Origin: Diphasiastrum complanatum
Taxonomy: Eukaryota > Streptophyta > Lycopodiopsida > Lycopodiales > Lycopodiaceae
NCBI GenBank assembly: GCA_029204225.1
Contig: MU832545.1
Location: 1 to 64,000 of the forward strand
Direction: 5' to 3'
Length of the DNA: 64,000 nt
A program made the position numbers and the translations under genes. The notes under the pieces were generated by a model that was not told where the DNA came from, searched no databases, and saw only the letters and a list, made by a program, of their open reading frames with translations. Shown here one piece after another: positions 23,473 through 34,153 of the stretch (positions are counted from its first letter, which is position 1; each line of letters starts with the position of its first letter).

Positions 23473-24150
23473 TTGTTAAATAGGATGTCGACTATTTTTT
23501 GTGGAAGTGACTCATTTGGCAAACATGCTAGCAACAATACAACATATTTGGAACAAATTGAAAATGAACATGTGATTTTCTCTATCGATATGATAGAGGC
23601 TAATTCAAGTAGTAGATTGTTTGGAAAAAATGGTACTCGCAAGGTAAGCAACTACTATTGAAGCAATAGTTGTCAATTCTTTGAAGTTGATGTGAGAATT
23701 AATTATTAATTGGTGAAAGATAATGTTAAAATGATTAATGCTCAAATTCATGCGTGTGGGGATAAGCAACAAAAGGTACTCATGATAATGACTAACTATT
23801 GTTTGGATGTGGGCTCAATTTAAGACTATGTCAATGGCATGATTAACAATTGTGATGTCATGTAATCTACCATCAAACAAAGTGTTATTTCTAATGACAA
23901 GTTAAATGTTGCTTTCTACTACTAGTAAGCTACTAATTCATGACCTAAGATGGGAAACGAATTTTTATATCGCAAAAAAATTGAAATATAATGTGCATGC
24001 ACGATACAACTTTTGGTTTTCAAAATAGGGAGAAAAAATTTGATGAAGAACTACATATTGTGGACGTTGCAAGCTTATGGTCCACTTCATGCTTATTTGC
24101 TCAATAGACCAACTCTTGAGGCTTTGAAATTGATATTGACTTAAAGCAAA
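23473..24150 (+). pseudogene. Decayed coding remnant of unknown type
   Basis: One plus frame keeps protein-like sequence over about 220 codons despite roughly eight stops. It begins MLNRMSTIFCGSDSFGKHA, contains YLEQIENEHVIFSIDMIEA, then FFEVDVRINY, VKMINAQIHACGDKQQKVLM, IMTNYCLDVGSI, and ends near LHAYLLNRPTLEALKLIL. I do not recognise the family. It is probably an old mobile element gene. Confidence 0.35.
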
Positions 24151-24523
24151 TGCATTTATTAATGTTGTAGACTCTTTGTAAAAAAAAAGCTTTTATGTTC
24201 CATTTGCATAGTGAGATTGGAGTGCTTGCCAACAAACCCTACTTTATCCACAATTAAATTGTTCTAGTAATTTATTTGAATCTTTCTCAATTTGTAAGTT
24301 AGATAGCCATGAGAATTCACCATGGGTTTTGATATTCGATGCCCATTTTACCATCTCTTTAAAAATGATTTTGTGGCCTTGTATTCGGAGGCCTCACCAA
24401 TATTCTCCACACTTTCAAGGGATTGAGGTGCCACAGCTCAAATACACAAAAATTCTATTTTCAAGCTCTACAAAACATCTATTATGGATGTCAATATCAA
24501 ATAAGTGCAAGCCCATCTATTCC

Positions 24524-24575
24524 TGACACTAAGTACTCTACGAGAAGTGTGACACTAAGTACTCTACGAGAAGTG
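24524..24575. repeat. 26-bp tandem duplication
   Basis: Two exact head-to-tail copies of TGACACTAAGTACTCTACGA plus GAAGTG, a recent slippage-type duplication. Confidence 0.85.
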
Positions 24576-25276
24576 ACTACTGATCCAATTGTTCCTAATA
24601 AAATTCCAATATTGCTAATATTGTTTCTTCAGCAACATCTCTTCATAGCCATTCATTTGCAATACCTCCCCCTAAATTAATTCACCCATTTTGAAATTAT
24701 TTGTCCCGGCTGTAATTTTGAACAACGATGAACCTTAAGCTCATCTTTGATGTAAGATCTTAGCTCAGAACAATATACGTCCACTTAGCAAGCGCTAGCA
24801 AACTTAATATCTCAAGAGAAAATGATTTTCTGATTCTACCTTTGAGGCTTTCTTGGTCAATTCATCAAATTTATCACTGTTGGACAATCATAAATATCCG
24901 CTCCGTTTTAATACCTGTTTCAGGCTTTAATTTTAAAAAAAAAATCCGTACAGTATGTTCCGGCCCAAAAGGGTCGGAACGGGTTTCTGAGACTAAGAGT
25001 GATCTGGCCTACACTAACCTACTGTAGTTAAAAATAAATGTAAAAAGTGTATTTTTGTGGTATTTAGCATTACACTAAGTTTTTAATGCTAAGCCTAAGA
25101 TAGTACATGACATTGCAAAGGGGACGTGCCATCTTCATCTTATGGGAGTCTACCCACACATTCTCATATCATCATAGTGGATCAGATCTTGCAACAGGCC
25201 TACCCACTTCACCACTACCCAAGAGTGGTCAGGTTGCATGCACAAACATACGTCCACTTTAGGTCTCATAAAAAGA

Positions 25277-25334
25277 CTGCCCACTACTGTGTATCTGTCA
25301 GATAAGTGACCACGTCACAGTTTGTTGCAATAAC
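25277..25334 (-). pseudogene. PGLP1: Second, degraded copy of a PGLP exon segment
   Basis: Read on minus: VIATNCDVVTYLTDTQ, a stop, then WA. It parallels the FIATN..AVTILTDAQEWA of the neighbouring exon about 90 bp away, so part of the exon was tandemly duplicated and then decayed. Confidence 0.6.
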
Positions 25335-25365
25335 TGGGAGACACAGGGCCAAATCAGGCAAAAAC

Positions 25366-25462
25366 CTGCCCACTCCTGTGCATCTGTGAGAATGGTGACT
25401 GCATTTCCATTTGTTGCAATAAATAGGCACCCTGGATTTTCACGTAAGCACAAAGTTCGTAC
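25366..25462 (-). pseudogene. PGLP1: Isolated exon of phosphoglycolate phosphatase
   Basis: Between an AG acceptor (TTGGCAG on minus) and a GT donor (GCAG|GTTTTT), 97 bp encode TLCLRENPGCLFIATNGN, AVTILTDAQEWAG. This is a conserved part of plant 2-phosphoglycolate phosphatase, the chloroplast HAD enzyme that dephosphorylates 2-phosphoglycolate in photorespiration. No neighbouring exon of the gene was found on this strand within several kb. With the decayed duplicate beside it, this looks like a pseudogene fragment rather than part of a working gene. It is on the opposite strand from the exons at 56.2-57.3 kb. Confidence 0.75.
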
Positions 25463-25792
25463 CTGCCAAGAACCATGCACCCAATAGAGTTATTGCTTCT
25501 GTTGATTTATCATGCCTTTATAGAAAAATATTTTGTCATGTTTGGGTTCTGAACAGAGTCTAGCATCTCCTCAATAGTAGACATGTAACGTTGACAGAGC
25601 CAATTTGAATTCAACATGATTATGACACTTCAAACACGAGGGAACCATTTTGAAATCTCTGAGTTGTAAAGTTGCTCACACCCTTGATACCTAGTGTGAA
25701 TAGCTAACAATACTGCCGTTGGCCATGTGGTAATAAGCCTTCAGAGAAAATGGCCAAACAATCCAGTTATGGGCAAGAAAGAAAGCTAAGAA

Positions 25793-26048
25793 AACTTTGA
25801 ATGCAAAATCCATATTCATAATGTGCAGAGTGGGGAACAGAAATAGCAAGAGATATACAAAGTATACCATTAAAAAGCATAAGGCTACTAAAGATATCGA
25901 GTAAAATACTGGCATTCAAAAAAAAACTTGGAATGCGAAATCCATATTCATAAGGTGCAGAGTGTGGAACAGAAATAGCAAGAGAGATAAAAAAGTATAA
26001 GGCTAGAAAAGATATCGAGCAGTAAAATTCTGGTGTTCTAAAAGAAAA
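25793..26048. repeat. Tandem duplication, about 129-bp units
   Basis: 25793-25921 and 25922-26048 share AATCCATATTCATAA, GTGCAGAGTG, GGAACAGAAATAGCAAGAGA, TATAAGGCTA-type words and AAAGATATCGAG in the same order, differing by small indels. No gene is supported. Confidence 0.75.
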
Positions 26049-27278
26049 CATATTTCCAAAAAAGGAGATTTAAGATGATAATTACAAACCCATACTTTCA
26101 AATAAAGATCTTACACAAATTAGGAGAAAACAAGGTTTGTTACTACCCAAATAGCTTCACTTGAACCTTGGCTATATAAAAAAATCCAACAAGCCCAGAG
26201 GCAGTTTTGTGAAAATATAGCAATCCAACATTCCTTAAAATGCTAGAACCTAGACTATTAAACAACAAAGAATAAGACATGAAAGAGAATGGTACATTTG
26301 AAGACAACGGAATAGATAACAAGCACACAAAGTAAATAAAATATAAATGGAAAACCAAGAATCTAGTGCATATAAATGAACTAGGTTGTAAGAGGGGGAG
26401 AATGAGAAGAGAATAAAATAGAATACAATAGAAGATAGAATAGAAGAAAAGAAGAAAAAAAATCCAAACCCAAAGAGAGTAGGGTGCCTGTAGGACCCAA
26501 AACATTTTAACAACTATGTTGAAATAAGCTATACTATATTTTATCTAAAATGCTTAGCTCTCAAAATAAAAGGATCCTATGCAAAAAGGTCTATGTGCAA
26601 AGTTAACTTTCTCTAGCAGTCATGTGCATGCCATATAAAACCCAACAAACAAGTATTACCTATGTTCCTAAGGAAATGCAAGCTCTATTTTATCTGTGAG
26701 AAAAGATCCTTTTTGGCCCCCACACCTCTAGAAACTCTTTGCACTTGAGAAGATGATGATACTCTGTCTAGATTGATTGTCTTATCACAAACTAAGCGGA
26801 ATCCTTGTTCATATTCAAGCTTTGTCCAACACCATCTCCCAGTTGCCGATCTTAGCTCATGGAATTCACTCTTATTCTTGGAATATTTCCTTTTTTTGTA
26901 GACAGTTCTATGACAAAATGCTTCTGGGCAGCTGCCCTTATGCTGAATTGACTTTATCCTTATACTAAAATCTTTTTCTTCAATGGTTCTGCATTACTTT
27001 TGTATGGACTTTCTCTTGGTGAAAATGGACACAAGGTGTTTTAAAGAGTTAAGACACTGCTCTCTGAATTTCTAAGTGTAGATCTTCAGTGTGAAGATCA
27101 ATTACCTAGTAATGTGTAAGGAGCTACGACATGTCCTTAAATTGAATAGCTATTTAGATATAGCAAGTTGAACTCTTAAGGAAACATCAAAAGTTTTCCT
27201 GAAAAGTGTCTAAGAAAGTGTTGCTTTGCTCATTCCTTTCTTATATTTGTTGACCTTTACCTATGGCTTGATTTGTAA
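26049..27278. other. Spacer
   Basis: Minus-strand open reads at 26143-26513 are hydrophobic, Phe/Leu/Ser-rich low complexity from an AG-rich plus strand and are not supported as genes. Nothing else is recognised. Confidence 0.4.
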
Positions 27279-27394
27279 TTAAGCACACTATGAAAGCTTG
27301 AAAAAACCAGCTATGGAGTAGAAGACAAAAGCAAGAGAGAGGACACTTCAAAGCTCACACAACTTGAATGATTATCAAAGGAGTAGTAGGGCAT

Positions 27395-28097
27395 CCTTGG
27401 AAATATGAGCATAGGTCGTACAACCAAACACTTGCAAAGCTCCCACCTTGGGCTTAATGCCTCTTCTAGAGTCTTGCCTTCCACATAGTTGGACTTCTAT
27501 TCAATAGAAACACTGCTGTGTGCATTGCCTCGCCCCAAAAAGAGTTGGGCAACCCCTTTGCCTTGAGCATGCACCTTGCACACTCCACAATGGTTTGTTT
27601 TTTCTCTCGGCTACACCATTCTGCTGAGGAGTATGAGGAGTTGTAAGTTGCATTTTGATTCCATTAGCCTTGCAAAATTCCACAAATTCTATCTTAATGA
27701 ACTCTCCACCACCATCTGACCTGATCATCTTTATCTTCTTTCCTGAGTGTTCTTCTACCAAAGCTTTGAAATGCTGAAAGTACTTGAACGCTTCATATAT
27801 TTTCTTCAAGAAATAAATCCAACTCCTGCATGAGAAGTCGTCAATAAAGGTCATAAAGTAAAATGCCCCCCCTGCAGACCCCCACAAACCTAAATGCACC
27901 AAATCAAATATACATGTTGCCCTGGTGGTTCTCTCCTTGGGAAAGTTTTGTCTTTGTCGTTTTCCCATAGCGCAAGCCTCACAAAATAAAGACCTTGGCT
28001 TAATGACTGGAAGCCCCTCCACCATATGATGCTGGTTCAATACCTGCATGCTTTGGTAGCCAAGATGTCCATACCTCTCATGCCACGACCTATCCAT
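27395..28097 (-). pseudogene. Copia integrase fragment
   Basis: Reads DRSWHERYGHLGYQSM (pre-integrase His pair), LFCEACAMGK (Cys pair), then the integrase core. The first acidic residue, normally in HSD, is replaced (LVHLGLWG); the second is kept in MIRSDGGGEF and the Glu in QQNGVAERKN. After 27570 the frame decays, then FGCTTYAHISKDA is read just before the join to LTR sequence at 27394. Non-functional. Confidence 0.8.
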
Positions 28098-28201
28098 AGC
28101 ACCTCATTTTGATGTATAAGCATGCTGACTAGGGATAGAAGTGTACAACCTGTATAGATTATCTTCCTACAATCCTTTGGCCACAACCTTGATATTATCA
28201 C

Positions 28202-28969
28202 TCAAGTCCAACACAAGACAGGAAGTAGCATCAAATTCTGCAAGTCCTCCATTCCTTGCTCAAGTGTTTGTGGTGCTCCTTTGTTCTTTCCTTTTCCTTT
28301 CTTCTTGTCCTTGGCTGGATTTTGCTTCTTCTTAGAAGCAAAGGCATGCTCCTGGAAATCTTCTCTCTTGGAGAGATTAACTCTCTGTAACAAGAGACCA
28401 TATACCTCTTCATAGGTAGGGATTTTCTCCCTCACAGATATCATCACAAAGTTCTGATAAGCATATGAGAAGCTATTCAAAACTATTGGCACCAAGTCTT
28501 TGTCAACAATAGCCTCTCCAAGAAAGATGATATCTAAGATCCTGAATCGTAGTAAGATGATCAGTAATTGTCTCCCCTGTCTCCATCTTGAGAGTATACA
28601 ACTTGTTCTTCAAGTAGAGAAGCCTAGTTGTACTTGTTGTCTCATACAATGCACAAAGAATGTGCCATGCATCTTGGCTGACCTGATTAGAGGAATCACA
28701 TTATCCCTCACTAACATGTTGATGATCTTGTGTGTCTTTTCCCATATCTTGATATAGTCTTTGAGCTCAAGTTCTGATGTTGGAACAAGCTCCTCACCTA
28801 TCACAAGCTTCCAACATTCTTTGTCTTCCAAGATGTTCTTAATTTTGAATTTCCAAATGCTAAAGTTAGTGCCATCAAGTCGGCTGGCTTCGCTCAGCAT
28901 GCTCTCTGCAAGACTAGACATAGTTGGATAGAAATAAAACACAAAAGATAAACTAGGATTTTCATCCAA
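28202..28969 (-). pseudogene. Copia gag fragments
   Basis: 28969-28610 encodes the N-terminal gag part (LDGTNFSIWKFKIKNILED, CWKLVIGEELVP, DNVIPLI). After a frameshift, 28495-28202 continues (IVLNSFSYAYQNFVMIS, IPTYEEVYGLLLQ, then a Lys-rich stretch KDKKKGKGKNKG). The zinc knuckle and the protease DSG motif are missing: the sequence passes straight to the pre-integrase region, so an internal deletion removed them. Confidence 0.7.
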
Positions 28970-29332
28970 CCAGGGTATGCAGCCACTTGCTCAATAGCCC
29001 TTTGCTTCTAGATTTGAGATTATCCCCCTGTATGGTTGTCCTAGCCCTTGTCCAAGATACACTCAGAATTTTCACTAAAGTTTCCACTATAGAAAGTGCC
29101 CTCTTACAGCCCTGGTTGTCCAAAATGACTCAAATTTTTTTCTCCCAAATTAGAAAGTTATTGGATCATAGTACTCCCCTTGCCAACAATACTCCAACCA
29201 TGTAGATACCATAGAGATCAAATGCCCCTACAAAAAGTGCACCCTCCTCAAAGATAAGCTGCTCTCCAAGAATGGCAAGAATCTGATCAAAATAGGTCCA
29301 AGCTTTCACCATCCCACAAGCAACATGAACTG

Positions 29333-29344
29333 CTCTGATACCAT
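29333..29344 (-). promoter_or_regulatory. Primer binding site, initiator-Met tRNA type
   Basis: On minus TGGTATCAGAGC, the standard Copia primer site, directly abutting LTR sequence that starts TGACAAAATCC on plus. Confidence 0.8.
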
Positions 29345-29667
29345 GACAAAATCCAAGGCCTAGCTATGGAGTATCATAAAAACATAGTAAGCACACTATG
29401 AAAGCTTGAAAAATCCAGCTATGTATTAGAAATTAAGCCCACAGTTGTCTCTTTGGTGAATGACTAATTTTTATTTCATGATTCTTCCTGCATGTTTATT
29501 GATCATTGATCTAGGGTCAGATGAAACCAACTTTGGTTCTATGTCTGCTCATCTGATACCTGCAGGAATCACAAACTTAGACAACCAATTTATTTGAAAA
29601 ACATCTACAACGGGCTTCCAGTTGATCTCCAGCAAAGGGTAACCAATCCTATCATCATTTAGAACAA

Positions 29668-29783
29668 GTCTGCAGAAATACATTACTTTTTCAACAGTCT
29701 GTAGAAATACACTATGTTTTCAACAGTCAGTAGAAATACACTATGTTTTCAATAATCTGTAGAAATACATTGTTTTCAACAGC
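29668..29783 (+). repeat. Four 29-bp tandem units in the 5' LTR
   Basis: Units start at 29668, 29697, 29726 and 29755, each like GTCTGTAGAAATACACTATG followed by TTTTCAACA. The 3' LTR has only two units (33730 and 33759). Confidence 0.85.
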
Positions 29784-30177
29784 TTCGACTTTTTCGCATT
29801 TCTCCGAGATGCAACACTTGCATAGCTCAAAAGTTTAATTGTTTTTAACACACCTTTGGCTCTTTGCAAAAAATGCAAAGAGAGAGAAAATTCCCGAAGG
29901 TCATCTATTTTCATGCGTTAAATTGTTTTAAAGACATCACCGTCATTTTGAGGGCACCTTCAGCTTCTTGCAAAAAATACAAAAAGAGAGAAAAATCTCG
30001 AAGGTCATCTAAAACAAACGAGGAATGTTCTAGCGAAGTCCTCGTCCGCGTCAACAATGTTGAATTATTGACCGTATATACTGTGTACAGTTGTCACAAA
30101 AGCCATATACTTCCAAGTACAACAGCTGTCCTAATTAGATGACAAGCATTCAATGAAATTAATACACGGATGAAAAC

Positions 30178-30185
30178 TATAAATA
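30178..30185 (+). promoter_or_regulatory. Possible LTR TATA box
   Basis: TATAAATA upstream of the gag frame of the nested Copia, in sequence that should be LTR. Position and sequence fit an LTR promoter, but the transcription start is not known. Confidence 0.35.
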
Positions 30186-30454
30186 GATCGTCCAAACACA
30201 GATTAGCGGTTGCTCCGTCCATGAGACGCTTTTTTGAGCCTCCCAATTACGCCGTCATTTTTTGTTGTAATTACTATTTGTATTGTGCTTCGGTGTAATA
30301 TAGCAGCAGCTTGCTTTTATCTGTGTACAACGTAGATGAATGCATGTTGCGATTGAATGCACTTTTTAATGTTGTTTGATCACACTTGTTTACTCACTCT
30401 GATCAAAACACGGACGTCTAAGACTCCTCATTTCTGATCAGACGATGGCCATCT

Positions 30455-31522
30455 TTGATGCCTGAGAAACTCGCGATATCATACTGCTCTTCCATTTATT
30501 TCAAAACTACTAAGAAAGCACTGGACTTGTTATTGAGTCTCTATGAGACTCACGATGTAACCACGAGATTACATCTTAGAAGGAAGTTCTTTACTCTTAG
30601 CATGTTTGATTCTACTGCCATCACTTCTCACATCAACAGCTTCAAGTCCCTGTTAGATCAGTTTTCAACTGTAGGATGTTCTATTCAAGATGATGATGTC
30701 GTTATGACCTTGTTTTCTTCTCTTCCAAAGTTCTATGAGCACTTTGTGGTGATGATCTCCACACAACCCGACCTCACTCTTCAAAAGGTGATCGGTCATC
30801 TTCTTCAAGAAGAAATGCGGAGAAAGACTAGTAGCCTGTCCATCAAAGACAAATCCATGGCTCTATACACCAAGAAGAAAAACTATTCCACGGGCAAGAA
30901 TCAAGTGCAACAGCAACAACAAAAGCCTCACACTCAATGTGAGCATGGTGGATCGTGCAAGAAGCTTTTCTGCAGATATTGCAAAAGAGCTAATCACGAC
31001 ATCAAGGAGTGTTGCATCAGGATCTACAACGAGGCAAAGAAGCAACAACAGCAGCAGGAGCCAGACTCCTCCAACACAGTGGAATTCAAGGAGTCAGATA
31101 CACACTTGTTAATGGCTTATAGCAACAACAAAGACTGTGATAGCTGGTTCTTAGATAGTGGCGTTACCCAACACATGACCTCTCGCAAGGAATGGTTTAC
31201 GGAGTACACAGCTTACAACAAAGACCAATTTATCTACCTCAAAGATTCTAGCACCATACGCGTGGAAGGCAAAGGAGCAGTGAAGATCAACTTCAACAAC
31301 GATCTGTCCATTTGTATTCCTAACATCCTTCATGTTTCTCAGTTGTCAAAGAACCTATTATCAATCTCTAAGATAACTGATGAGGGCTACACTATTACTT
31401 TCTCATATGAGCAATGTACAATACTCGAGGAAGATACTACTCTGACTACATGCACTAGAGTCGGAAATCTTTACGTACTCTCTAATTCATTTGCATTAGC
31501 TAGTATCTCTAATGAAATGTAA
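30455..31522 (+). CDS. Copia gag-protease frame of the nested element
   Basis: An open frame of 355 codons (first ATG 30458). Residues 20-130 are a gag core of the UBN2 type (ALDLLLSLYETHDVTTRLHL, MTLFSSLPKFYEHFV). A CCHC zinc knuckle is complete (Cys173, Cys176, His181, Cys186), followed by a Gln-rich stretch and the aspartic protease motif WFLDSGVTQHM (Asp234). The frame ends in the protease C-terminal part (LLSISKITDEGY). The N-terminus is odd: sequence around codons 1-15 is also found inside the LTR of the related element at 52.6-53.4 kb, so a rearrangement joined LTR-like sequence to gag. Integrase follows in another frame with stops. Confidence 0.75.
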   Translation: MMPEKLAISYCSSIYFKTTKKALDLLLSLYETHDVTTRLHLRRKFFTLSMFDSTAITSHINSFKSLLDQFSTVGCSIQDDDVVMTLFSSLPKFYEHFVVMISTQPDLTLQKVIGHLLQEEMRRKTSSLSIKDKSMALYTKKKNYSTGKNQVQQQQQKPHTQCEHGGSCKKLFCRYCKRANHDIKECCIRIYNEAKKQQQQQEPDSSNTVEFKESDTHLLMAYSNNKDCDSWFLDSGVTQHMTSRKEWFTEYTAYNKDQFIYLKDSSTIRVEGKGAVKINFNNDLSICIPNILHVSQLSKNLLSISKITDEGYTITFSYEQCTILEEDTTLTTCTRVGNLYVLSNSFALASISNEM

Positions 31523-32330
31523 ACGACATTGTTGTTCTGTGGCATAGTCGATTTGGACACGTGAATACAAAATCACTTTCTTATATGCGTTGTAATAATT
31601 TAGTTGATGGTTTGAATTTCCCGTCTTTATTAGATAGGAAATATTTCTTCTGTGAATCATGCATCTATGGGAAGCACTCTAGAAGCGAGTTTCCAAAATC
31701 ACATTCCATCAAAACAAAGGTCCATTACCAACTCCGTCATTAGGAGATGCAATCTATTTTATCACTTTCATAGATGATTATTCTAGATGGTCTATAGTCA
31801 TGTCATTAAGCACAAATTTGAAGCCTTCGAATGTTTCAAGAGATTCAAGGCCATGGCTGAGACACAAACATTTAGTGAAGGCACTCCGAACTGATGGTGG
31901 CGGCGAATACATCTCTAACGAGATGTCCGACTACATGGCTGAACATGGTATTAGAAGATAGTTCACCAGTTCCTATTCACCTCAACAGAACGAGATTGCA
32001 GAAAAGAATAATCGAACTCTTCTCAACTCAGCCAGATCTATACTACATCAAGCACATCTACCTGCGAAGTTCTGGGCATAAGCTACTGTTGTAGCCTATT
32101 ACGTGTAGAACAGATCCAACACCAAAGCCTTCAACAACAAGACTCTTCATCAAGTTTGGCATGGGCACAAGCCTAGTGTCAGCCATTGTAAAATCTTTGG
32201 TTGTATATGTTTTGTTCACATTCCTAAACAGCTTAGAAAGAAACTAGATCATAGGACAAATAAATGTATTTTCATTGGTTATCCTGATGAACATAAACTT
32301 ATAAAGTTTATGACCATCCACCAAAGTAGT
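31523..32330 (+). pseudogene. Copia integrase, broken
   Basis: The pre-integrase Cys pair is read (FFCESCIYGKHSRSEFP), then the core in shifting frames: ITFIDDYSRW, ALRTDGGGEYIS (second acid), SYSPQQNEIAEKNNRTLL (Glu), LPAKFWA and the later KIFGCICFVHIPKQ. The region holds at least three frameshifts and several stops, so no integrase can be made from it. Confidence 0.75.
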
Positions 32331-32542
32331 GTTTGTCTCTAGGGATGTAATATTTCAAGAACATATATACTATGGTTTCAAACAACCATCAATAAACGAT
32401 ACTATGTCATTTCATCCTATTTTACGTAGCATGGATTCTTCCAACGTTGATGTTCCTTCTATAGAACCGGTAGCTATAGCTACAGATACTGAGCAGCCGA
32501 TAGTACCTATCATCAGACCAGACCAAGCTAGCTTGAGCAGAT

Positions 32543-33613
32543 TTGAAGAAATTCAAGAAAAAGCATCATCTCATTCTGGTCAATCCAACGTCCGTAGATC
32601 CTCACCAGACAGTTCCTGAAAGGTATGCACCTCAGTCATTCTGGACTTCATCAGAAGAACCAGAGAGCCTAGGCAAAGCAACTAACTCCAAGGATGCTAT
32701 GCAGTGGCAAGAAGCTATGGAAAGCGAGTACAACTCACTTTTGACGAATCAGACCTGGAAACTAGTCAACTTCCCCACTCACAAGAGAGTTATCGACAAC
32801 AAGTGGATCTTCAAGAAGAAGATCAACTCTGATGGTTCCATTGCAAAATGGAAAGCACGACTGGTGGCTAAAGGATTCACTCAAGTCCAAGGAGTGGATT
32901 ATCAAGAAATTTTCAGTTCTGTCATCAAGATGCAGTCAATCAGGACTCTGATTGTGTTAGCAGCCGCTGAAGACCTCGAAATGCACCAAATGGATGTCAA
33001 GACAACATTTTCTCAATGACAATGTCGAAGAGGAGGTGTATACCTTCCAACCGGAAGGATTCGAAGTCAAAGGCCAAGAGCACAAAGTGTGCAAGCTGCA
33101 CAAAGCAATCTATGGTCTGAAACATGCCGCAAGAGCATGGTTTGATAGAATCAACTCTTATGTCATTCAATTAGGATTTGCAAACAATTCAGCTGACTGT
33201 AATGTTTATTCAAAGCATATAGGCACCAATTTAGTTCACATAGCTCTTTACATAGATGATGCATTTATTCTGTCTAACGACACTTCTCTATTGCACACTA
33301 CTAAGAGTGATCTATCAAGGAATTCGACATGACTGATTTAGGAGCTGTCCATTCTTTGCTAAGAATTCAAATTACTAGAAATAGACTCCAAAAGAAGATC
33401 TATCTTAGCCAGCAAGCATATCTAAAAGGCATTTTAGAAAAGTTTCAAATGTCCGATTGCAAACCAATTGATACTCCAATGGATCCAAGTATAGTATTGA
33501 CTAACCTTCTTGTGCTGAGACTGATAGTGAAGTACTATACCTGCAGGGATCATAAACTTAGACAGCCAATTTATTTGAAGAACGTCTACAACGGGATTCC
33601 AACTGATCTCTAG
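32543..33613 (+). pseudogene. Copia reverse transcriptase, frameshifted and 3' deleted
   Basis: Three overlapping frames give RT in order: WQEAMESEYNSLL, VIDNKWIFKKKINSDG, ARLVAKGFTQVQGVDYQEIF, MDVKTTF (shift near 33000), YGLKHAARAWFDRI, HIALYIDDAFIL (YIDD catalytic loop present), then (shift near 33330) MTDLGAVHSLLRIQI, YLSQQAYLKGILEKF, IDTPMDPS. RNase H is absent: the sequence joins LTR DNA at about 33540. Confidence 0.8.
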
Positions 33614-34153
33614 CAAAGGGTAACCAATCTTGTCATAATTTCAAAGTTCAGATGTCAAGTTTAATAACTTGAAGTCATTGAGGACTTGGCCATCTTCAAG
33701 GACTTCCACAAAACTTGCATTTAGAACAAGTCTGCAGAAATACATTACTTTATCAACAGTATGCAGAAATACACTATGTTTTCAACAGCTTTGGCTTTTT
33801 TGCATTTTCCCGAAATGTGACACTTGCATAGTTCAAAAGTTTAACTATTTTTAACAAACCTTCAGCTTTTTGCGAAAAATGAAAAGAGAGAGAAAATTCT
33901 CAAAGGTCATCTATTTTCATTCGTTAAACTGTTTTAAAGACATCACTGTCGTTTTGAGCGCACCTTCGGCTTCTTGCGAAAAATGCGAAGAGAGAAAAAT
34001 CCCGAAGGTCGTCTAAAACAAACGAGGAATGTTCAGCATAAGTTGTCTATTAGATTGTTTTTGCACCTAGCAGCCGATTAGAATGGGAGAGCTATTCCGC
34101 AATATTCTTGCTCTTTTCTCCGTTCGCATTCTTCTATCTCCCTTGCCCCATCA
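33540..34153 (+). repeat. Partial 3' LTR of the nested Copia
   Basis: Matches the 5' LTR from about 29559 (CCTGCAGG.ATCA.AAACTTAGACA) onward. It ends in CCCTTGCCCCATCA next to the target duplication. The first 130 bp or so of the LTR are missing because of the pol-LTR deletion join. Confidence 0.75.

Larger units (their letters stand above)
29425..34153 (+). mobile_element. Nested Copia element, plus strand (4,729 bp)
   Basis: Inserted into the 5' LTR of the minus-strand Copia with a perfect 5-bp target duplication, CTATG at 29420-29424 and 34154-34158. The left end reads TATTAGAAATTAAGCCCACAG, where the related LTR at 53.4 kb has TGTTGGAAATTAAG, so the TG terminus has mutated. The right end is CCCCATCA. 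Inside are gag-protease (intact frame), integrase (broken) and RT (broken by two shifts). RNase H and the start of the 3' LTR are deleted, pol joining LTR sequence at about 33540. No primer site is recognisable after the 5' LTR. Confidence 0.8.

Noticed and set aside
26143-26513. Hydrophobic minus-strand frames like membrane proteins
   Set aside because: Low-complexity Phe/Leu/Ser reads of an AG-rich strand, no conserved features.
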